Shown here piece after piece: positions 35,645 through 41,505 of a stretch of DNA of 41,505 bases. The stretch is from a bacterium (lineage in GTDB: Bacteria > Planctomycetota > UBA1135 > GCA-002686595): the NCBI GenBank assembly GCA_024226735.1, contig JAAELL010000046.1, forward strand, positions 1 through 41,505. The letters are read 5' to 3'. Each line of letters starts with the position of its first letter. The first letter of the stretch is position 1. The position numbers and the translations under genes are program-made. Under the pieces are notes generated by a model that was not told the origin of the DNA, did not search any database, and saw only the letters and a list, made by a program, of their open reading frames with translations.

Positions 35645-36262
35645 ATGAACGCTCCCCGAGCCGAGAAGCCCACGCGCGCTCGCCGCCCTTCGCGCTGGAC
35701 GTGCCTCTACTGCTACCACCCTTTCCGGGTGGAGCGCTCGAGCGAGCACTGCCCAGCCTGCGACGAGCTGAACTTGCGCGTCGACCAGGAGACGTTCTGG
35801 ACGCGCGAGCCAGCTCTCGTGCGCGTCGAGACGATCTTGAAGGCGGCGATCGTTCTCGCGATCGGCTCGCTGACCGCACTCATGCTCGTGACGATCTCCG
35901 GCGGCGGCATGGGGCAGGGTTGGGCCATCGCCTTCCCGATCCTCGCCGGTTGGATTCTGTGGGAGACGGCGGGACTCGTGACCCGGCGCCGCACGACGCT
36001 CGACATGCGTCTTCTGTGGCCCGTGGTCTTCGTGTGCGTCGGCCTCGGTCCGACGCTGTTCCTGCTGGCGACGGGCCTCAGCGTCAGTTTTGGAAATCCG
36101 GCCGAGCTCTTGGGCGTGGGCCTCTTGTGCACCTTGCTTTGCCTGATCCCCGCTTGGCTGTGCATGTGCTGGGCGCGGTGCTTCGTGCGCTTCCGCGAGG
36201 GGCGAATCGCGCGCGGTGCCCGGTGCGGGCCTGCAGCGGCTCCCGTCGATGGGGTATCCTGA
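35645..36262 (+). CDS. Zinc-ribbon membrane protein of unknown function
   Basis: 205 residues. The N-terminus has a zinc-ribbon-like pair, CLYCYHPF and CPACDEL. Four hydrophobic segments follow (about 68-88, 95-112, 127-148, 154-178: IVLAIGSLTALMLVTI, WAIAFPILAGWILWETAGL, LLWPVVFVCVGLGPTLFLLA, LLGVGLLCTLLCLIPAWLCM). The expected topology places the ribbon in the cytoplasm. I do not recognise the family. The ATG at 35645 precedes the Zn ribbon by about 20 basic residues. The small acidic gene follows after 84 bp and may be cotranscribed; notably, the other copy of that small family (1497) also follows a membrane protein. Confidence 0.72.
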   Translation: MNAPRAEKPTRARRPSRWTCLYCYHPFRVERSSEHCPACDELNLRVDQETFWTREPALVRVETILKAAIVLAIGSLTALMLVTISGGGMGQGWAIAFPILAGWILWETAGLVTRRRTTLDMRLLWPVVFVCVGLGPTLFLLATGLSVSFGNPAELLGVGLLCTLLCLIPAWLCMCWARCFVRFREGRIARGARCGPAAAPVDGVS

Positions 36263-36346
36263 GCGGCCTTCCATTCCCCGCGAAGCTCCCCGGGCCCCGC
36301 CCAGCTCCCAAGACAATCTGACCCCTCCGAGGACAATCCGACCCCC

Positions 36347-36574
36347 ATGGCCTCCTTCCGCGCAGAGCTGGACAAGCCCAGCAACATCGTCCTCGTGATG
36401 GTCACCGAAGACGATGGCAGCGAACACGACTATCAGTTCGACTTCGACCCCAAGTCCGGGCGCTGGGAGTTCTCCGAGCGCGATCTGCTCGAGCGCGACT
36501 TCGGCGACGAATGGTGTGACGAGCTGGAGGACGAGGTCGAGCGTCTGATCAAGGTCGGGCTCGGGGGCGAGTAG
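36347..36574 (+). CDS. Small acidic protein of unknown function (paralogue of 1497-1739)
   Basis: 75 residues, MASFRAELDKPSNIV, strongly acidic, without signal or membrane segment. The block SGRWEFSERDLLERDFGDE followed by LEDEVERLIKVGL matches SGRYTFEEIDVLAMDFGDE and its helix in the other copy; the N-terminal parts are weakly alike (both predict short beta strands and then a D/E-rich turn). GAGGA lies 14 nt upstream of the ATG, too far to be a convincing ribosome site. The family is not recognised. A core of aromatic-Phe-x-Glu followed by DFGDE is the feature to search with. Confidence 0.8.
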   Translation: MASFRAELDKPSNIVLVMVTEDDGSEHDYQFDFDPKSGRWEFSERDLLERDFGDEWCDELEDEVERLIKVGLGGE

Positions 36575-36598
36575 CTCTGGTCCCATGCAGATTCCGGG

Positions 36599-36764
36599 CT
36601 AGCAGCGCGTGGTGAAACTCACGATGCACTGGAAACCGACAGGATCCGCCCTGGCGGCGTTGCGCTTCCTCCGAGGAACCACCGGCCACGCGTCGTCAGC
36701 GCGCCTTGCCAGGACGAATCCTCCCGGCTCCCAGTGCACCGTGAGTTTCACCACGGGCTGCTAG
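36599..36764. mobile_element. Palindromic repeat element B (166 bp, 34-bp arms)
   Basis: Left arm 36599-36632 and right arm 36731-36764 are inverted repeats with only 2 mismatches in 34 positions. Each begins or ends with CTAG (left start CTAGCAGCGCGTGG). The 98-bp interior carries two blocks (36657-36675 and 36689-36708) that match the core of element A in inverted orientation. No ORF inside it looks real. CTAG at both ends would fit insertion into a CTAG/TA target as known for IS630-like elements, or could simply belong to the arms. The right end lies 2 bp before the deoB ATG. Confidence 0.88.
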
Positions 36765-36766
36765 AG

Positions 36767-37939
<1,173 letters not shown>

Positions 37940-37956
37940 AGGAAAGGCGCCTCGCA

Positions 37957-39255
37957 ATGGACGCCCGCGACGTCCTGCGCACGAAGCGCGATGGTGGGGA
38001 GCTGAGCCCCGAGGAGATCGACGCCTTCATCACGGGCTACTCCCGCGGCGAGATTCCCGACTACGTCGCGTCCGCGCTGTTGATGGGCATCTTCCAGGTC
38101 GGCATGGCCGAGGGCGAGCTCGCGTACTGGACGCGTGCGATGCTGAACTCCGGTGCGCGGCTCGACCTCGAAGGCATCGAGGGGCCGTTCGTCGACAAGC
38201 ACTCGACCGGGGGCGTGGGCGACAAAGTCTCGCTCCCGCTCGCACCCGCGCTCGCGGCGTGTGGCGTGCGCGTGCCGATGGTGTCGGGGCGCGGGCTCGG
38301 ACACACCGGCGGGACGCTCGACAAGCTCGAGTCGATCGAAGGGTTCACGACCGAGCTCGCGCTCGACGACCTGCGGCGCGTCCTCGAGTCGGCGGGCGCG
38401 GTGTTCGGCGCGCAGACCGCCGACCTCGTCCCGGCCGACAAGAAGCTGTACGCGCTGCGCGACGCGACGGGGCTCGTGGAGTCGCTGCCGTTGATCGCCA
38501 GCTCGATCCTGTCGAAGAAGCTGGCGGAGGGCCTCGACGCGCTCGTGCTCGACGTCAAGTTCGGGTCGGGAGCGTTTCTCGGGGACGCCGAGCGCGGGAC
38601 CGAGCTGGCGCGCGCGATGCTCTCGATCGCGCGCAGCTTCGAGCTGCCGACGACCGTCTACCAGACCTCGATGGAGGCGCCACTCGGCCGCGCCGTCGGC
38701 CATGCGCTCGAGATCGAGGAGACCATCGCGTGCTTGAACGGCGGCGGTCCAAGGGATCTGCGTGAGCTCGTCACGACGTTCGGCGGCGAGCTGCTCGCGG
38801 CTGTGCGCCGTGCTCCGGACCGCGGGGCGGGCGCAGCGGCGATCGCGGCGAGCCTCGACGACGGCAGTGCACTGACGCGCTTTGCGACGATCGTCGAGCT
38901 GCAAGGCGGCGACCGGCGCAGTGTCCTGGAGGTCGATCTCCCGCGCGCTCCCCACGAACACGCGTTCGAGGCCGCCGGTAGTGGCGTCCTCGGCTTTGCC
39001 GACTGCCGCGCCATCGGGCTCGCGGTGTGCGCCCTCGGTGGCGGCCGGCGTGTCCCCGAGGACCGCATCGACCCCGCGGTCGGCATCGTCTGGGAGCGCA
39101 CCGCCGGCGACCCCGTGCGCGCCGGCGACCTGCTCGCGCGCGTTCATCACCGCGATGGACGCGGGCTCGACGAGGCGCTCGCGCACCTTGCGTCTGGCGT
39201 ACACTTCGACGCGTCCGATCGTTCTCCGCTAGTCCTGAAGCGGCTGGAAGCCTGA
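37957..39255 (+). CDS. deoA: Thymidine / pyrimidine-nucleoside phosphorylase
   Basis: 432 residues. Full-length and typical: DVLRTKRDGGELSPEEIDAFI at the N-terminus, phosphate/nucleoside site DKHSTGGVGDKVSLPLAP followed by VSGRGLGHTGGTLDKLESIEG, then SSILSKKLAEGLDALVLDVKFGSGAF. It splits thymidine, deoxyuridine or uridine with phosphate into base and (deoxy)ribose-1-phosphate, which deoB then isomerises. Sequence alone does not separate DeoA from the broader Pdp type. A GTG at 37936 overlaps the deoB stop, but the ATG at 37957 has GGAAAGG about 10 nt upstream and gives the usual N-terminus. The nupC gene follows after 16 bp. Confidence 0.95.
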   Translation: MDARDVLRTKRDGGELSPEEIDAFITGYSRGEIPDYVASALLMGIFQVGMAEGELAYWTRAMLNSGARLDLEGIEGPFVDKHSTGGVGDKVSLPLAPALAACGVRVPMVSGRGLGHTGGTLDKLESIEGFTTELALDDLRRVLESAGAVFGAQTADLVPADKKLYALRDATGLVESLPLIASSILSKKLAEGLDALVLDVKFGSGAFLGDAERGTELARAMLSIARSFELPTTVYQTSMEAPLGRAVGHALEIEETIACLNGGGPRDLRELVTTFGGELLAAVRRAPDRGAGAAAIAASLDDGSALTRFATIVELQGGDRRSVLEVDLPRAPHEHAFEAAGSGVLGFADCRAIGLAVCALGGGRRVPEDRIDPAVGIVWERTAGDPVRAGDLLARVHHRDGRGLDEALAHLASGVHFDASDRSPLVLKRLEA

Positions 39256-39271
39256 CCCTGAGAAGACGTCC

Positions 39272-40591
39272 ATGAACGTACTCCGCGCTCTGCTCGGACT
39301 CGCCTTCTTCTGTGCCCTCGCCTGGGTCGCCTCGACCAACAGAAAGCGAGTCAACTACCGCGTTGTCGTCGGCGGGCTCGCGATGCAGATCCTGCTCGCG
39401 GTCGTGATCCTGAAGACCAGTCCCGGCCGCGACGCGCTCGAATGGGTGTCGGGCGTCGCGACGACGCTCCTGGGGTTCGGGATCGACGGCGCGCAGATGG
39501 TCTTCGGGCCGATTGCGGGCTTCTTCGTCGATCCCGGGGCGACGCCCGAGGGCCTGCCCGCCGGCGAAGTGCGGATGTTCGCCGGCTACCCGGCGCACCT
39601 CTCACCGGCCGAGCAGGCGCAGGTGACGATCGTCTTCGGCCTGCGGGCGCTGCCGACGATCATCTACTTCTCCGCGGTGATGGGGATCCTGTACTACCTC
39701 GGGTTGATGCAGAAGCTGATCTACGTCATGGCACGCTTCATGATGTGGCTGATGCGCGTGTCCGGCGCGGAGTCGCTCGCGATGGCCGCCAACGTGTTCG
39801 TCGGACAGACCGAGGCGCCGCTCGTCGTCAAGCCGTACATCGCGAAGATGACGCGCTCGGAGCTGATGGCGCTGATGACCGGCGGTTTCGCGACGATCGC
39901 GGGATCGGTGCTCGGCGTCTACATCGGGATCCTCGGCCCCGAGTTCACCGGGCACCTGCTCGCCGCGAGCTTCATGTCGGCGCCGGCGGCGTTCGTGATG
40001 GCCAAGATCCTCGTGCCCGAGACCGAGACGCCGGTGACCGCTGGCGTCGTCGAGTTCGCCGAGGACGACAACGAAAGGCCCGCCAACGTGCTCGACGCGG
40101 CGGCCGGTGCGACGTCGGAGGGCCTCAAGCTGTTCCTCAACGTCCTCGCGATGCTGATCGCCTTCGTCGCGATCGTCGCGCTGATCAATCACTTCCTGTC
40201 GTTCATCCCCGCCGGCGACGCGCCGCTCTCCCTCGAGCGCTTGTTCGGCTGGGTCTTCTCGCCCGTCGCCTGGATGATGGGCGTCGAGTGGGCCGACTGC
40301 TTGAACTTCGGGACGCTGCTCGGCACCAAGGTCGCGGTCAACGAGTTCATCGCGTTCGGGAGTCTCAAGGCGCTGTCGATGGACGGCGCAATGTCCGAAC
40401 GCAGCCTGACGATGGCGGCCTACGCCTTGTGCGGCTTCGCCAACTTCGCCTCGATCGGCATCCAGATCGGCGGCATCAGCCCGATCGCGCCGTCGCGCCG
40501 CAAGGACCTCTCGCAGCTCGCCGTGCGCGCGATGTTCGGCGGTGCATTCGCTTCATGGATGACGGCGACGATCGCGGGGATGTTCCTTTGA
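39272..40591 (+). CDS. nupC: NupC-type concentrative nucleoside transporter
   Basis: 439 residues with about 9-10 hydrophobic segments. CNT family signatures are present: FVGQTEAPLVVKPYI (nucleoside-binding hairpin), GTKVAVNEFIAF and CGFANFASIGIQIGGI. It imports nucleosides by cation symport across the inner membrane, feeding the flanking phosphorylases. The segment between helices near residues 80-110 (PGATPEGLPAGEVRMFAGYP) is a longer loop than in E. coli NupC. Its stop overlaps the TTG start of punA (TTGA). Confidence 0.96.
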   Translation: MNVLRALLGLAFFCALAWVASTNRKRVNYRVVVGGLAMQILLAVVILKTSPGRDALEWVSGVATTLLGFGIDGAQMVFGPIAGFFVDPGATPEGLPAGEVRMFAGYPAHLSPAEQAQVTIVFGLRALPTIIYFSAVMGILYYLGLMQKLIYVMARFMMWLMRVSGAESLAMAANVFVGQTEAPLVVKPYIAKMTRSELMALMTGGFATIAGSVLGVYIGILGPEFTGHLLAASFMSAPAAFVMAKILVPETETPVTAGVVEFAEDDNERPANVLDAAAGATSEGLKLFLNVLAMLIAFVAIVALINHFLSFIPAGDAPLSLERLFGWVFSPVAWMMGVEWADCLNFGTLLGTKVAVNEFIAFGSLKALSMDGAMSERSLTMAAYALCGFANFASIGIQIGGISPIAPSRRKDLSQLAVRAMFGGAFASWMTATIAGMFL

Positions 40592-41376
40592 AGGCGACTG
40601 AACGATTGGCGGACGGCCTCGCCCAGGGCGGTGCCGCGGGGGCGCGCGTCGCGCTCGTGCTCGGCTCGGGCCTCGGCTCGTTCGCGGAGCGGCTCGAGAA
40701 TGCGCGCACGATCGGCTTCGACGAGCTGGACGACATGCCCAAGAGCCGTGTTCCAGGACACGCGGGACGATTCGTTGCCGGCGAGCTCGGTGGCGTACGC
40801 GTCGTCGTGCAGTCCGGTCGCGTGCACCTGTACGAGGGCTGGAGCCCGACGGAGGTCACGCGCAGCGTGCGCGCGTTCGCGGCGCTCGGGTGCGAGGCGC
40901 TCGTCTTGACGAACGCGGCCGGCGGTCTCGCGCGCGAGTGGCCAGTGCCGTGTCTGATGCGCGTCTCCGATCACATCAACCTGCAGTCGCGCACGCCGCT
41001 CGGGGCGAACGAAGCGGGATCGGGATCGCCGTACGACGCGGAGCTGGCGCGCGCGCTCGAGGAGGCCGCCGAGCGCGCGCGCGTCGAGCTGTTCTCGGGC
41101 GTGTACGCGGGGCTCCTGGGGCCCTCCTACGAGACTCCCGCCGAGATCGCGCACCTCGGACGCATCGGTGCCCACGCGGTCGGGATGAGCACGGTTTGCG
41201 AGGCCCTCGCGGGACGCGCGGCTGGCATGCGCGTCGCTGCGATCTCGTGCATCTCGAACCCCGCCGCGGGGATCTCCGCCACGCCCCTCGACCACGGCGA
41301 AGTCGTCGCCGCGGGCAAGGCGATCGCGGGCGACTTCGAGCGGCTGCTCGCGGAGTTCCTTCCGCGCGCCGTCTAG
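40588..41376 (+). CDS. punA: Purine nucleoside phosphorylase
   Basis: 262 residues from a TTG at 40588 that overlaps the nupC stop, with GGGGA 7 nt upstream. PNP motifs: VLGSGLGSF (phosphate), SGRVHLYEGW, TNAAGGL, GLLGPSYETPAEI, GMSTVCEALAG and ISCISNPAAGIS with the purine-binding Asn. It belongs to the trimeric (inosine/guanosine-type) class and releases hypoxanthine or guanine plus ribose-1-phosphate for deoB. A Met 33 nt further upstream in frame is possible but would overlap nupC more deeply. The stop TAG is part of the CTAG that begins repeat element C, so the original C-terminus may have been slightly altered by that insertion. Confidence 0.95.
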   Translation: MKATERLADGLAQGGAAGARVALVLGSGLGSFAERLENARTIGFDELDDMPKSRVPGHAGRFVAGELGGVRVVVQSGRVHLYEGWSPTEVTRSVRAFAALGCEALVLTNAAGGLAREWPVPCLMRVSDHINLQSRTPLGANEAGSGSPYDAELARALEEAAERARVELFSGVYAGLLGPSYETPAEIAHLGRIGAHAVGMSTVCEALAGRAAGMRVAAISCISNPAAGISATPLDHGEVVAAGKAIAGDFERLLAEFLPRAV

Positions 41377-41505
41377 CAGCCCGTTGAAAAAGTCATTCGG
41401 CGCCATGACGACATCCTCCACGCCCGGTCGGCACCTGAAAGCCTCCCCGAATCCACGAATTCGCCTACGTTTCCAGGCGCCAACCGGACGCGGATGCTGT
41501 CGCCC
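41373..41505. mobile_element. End of a third repeat or insertion element (C), cut by the window end
   Basis: CTAGCAGCCCGTTGAAAAAG starts directly at the punA stop. Its first 12 bases equal the outer arm of element B (CTAGCAGCCCGT), and then the sequence diverges. The inverted partner and any transposase would lie beyond 41505. The core blocks of elements A and B are not found in the visible 133 bp. It may be an IS end or another member of the palindromic family. Confidence 0.55.

Noticed and set aside
36734..36766. Longer deoB start within the repeat arm
   Set aside because: The added residues are translated repeat sequence; family N-termini begin at MRRVFILVLDS.
41373..41505. Complete insertion sequence at the right end
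   Set aside because: Only one end is visible and no transposase frame is present before the window stops.

Overview
The window reads as a high-GC (roughly 68-70% by eye), gene-dense piece of a planctomycete chromosome. Support comes from an ECF-like sigma factor divergent from a Ser/Thr kinase with WD40 repeats, BlaI/M56 signalling genes with low-complexity secreted partners, giant secreted TPR proteins, and a secreted protein (5722-7347) whose ~100-residue C-terminal domain (starting NYCSPAVPNSTG) I associate from memory with marine Planctomycetota. The lineage is an inference. No rRNA, tRNA, CRISPR array or phage gene was seen. Both window ends fall inside repeat elements, as is common at metagenome contig ends.

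Layout. 1-2602: a palindromic repeat truncating a HAD hydrolase, a TPR lipoprotein, a small acidic protein and a TrkA-C membrane protein. 2744-5709: a four-gene exported redox operon (DUF4266 lipoprotein, DUF3570 protein, TlpA-like thioredoxin, ApbE flavin transferase). 5722-11486: the secreted protein, sigma factor and kinase. 11494-13736 (minus): MOSC protein, MltA lytic transglycosylase, and a peroxiredoxin-like gene with an in-frame UGA exactly where its family has the first Cys of F-G-C-x-F-C, i.e. a probable selenoprotein, with a SECIS-like hairpin 25 nt downstream. 13837-24799: a phospholipase D-like lipoprotein and two giant paralogous TPR proteins in tandem. 24815-27154: a transketolase-like enzyme. 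27284-31409 (minus): blaI, M56 peptidase, coiled-coil protein and (API)n protein, all coupled or overlapping, behind a BlaI-type operator dyad. 31447-32187: a histidine-kinase remnant. 32302-35480: two secreted proteins of unknown function facing a lipoprotein metallopeptidase. 35645-36574: a zinc-ribbon membrane protein and a second copy of the small acidic protein family. 36767-41376: a nucleoside salvage operon (phosphopentomutase, pyrimidine nucleoside phosphorylase, NupC transporter, purine nucleoside phosphorylase).

The two most interesting things are the candidate selenoprotein, and a family of palindromic elements that share an internal core while their long arms differ completely between copies yet stay self-complementary. 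Element ends carry CTAG and lie exactly at gene boundaries: they supply the stop codons of the HAD fragment and of punA, and one ends 2 bp before the deoB start. Packing is tight throughout: five convergent gene pairs are separated by only 6-15 bp, and no convincing intrinsic terminator was seen.
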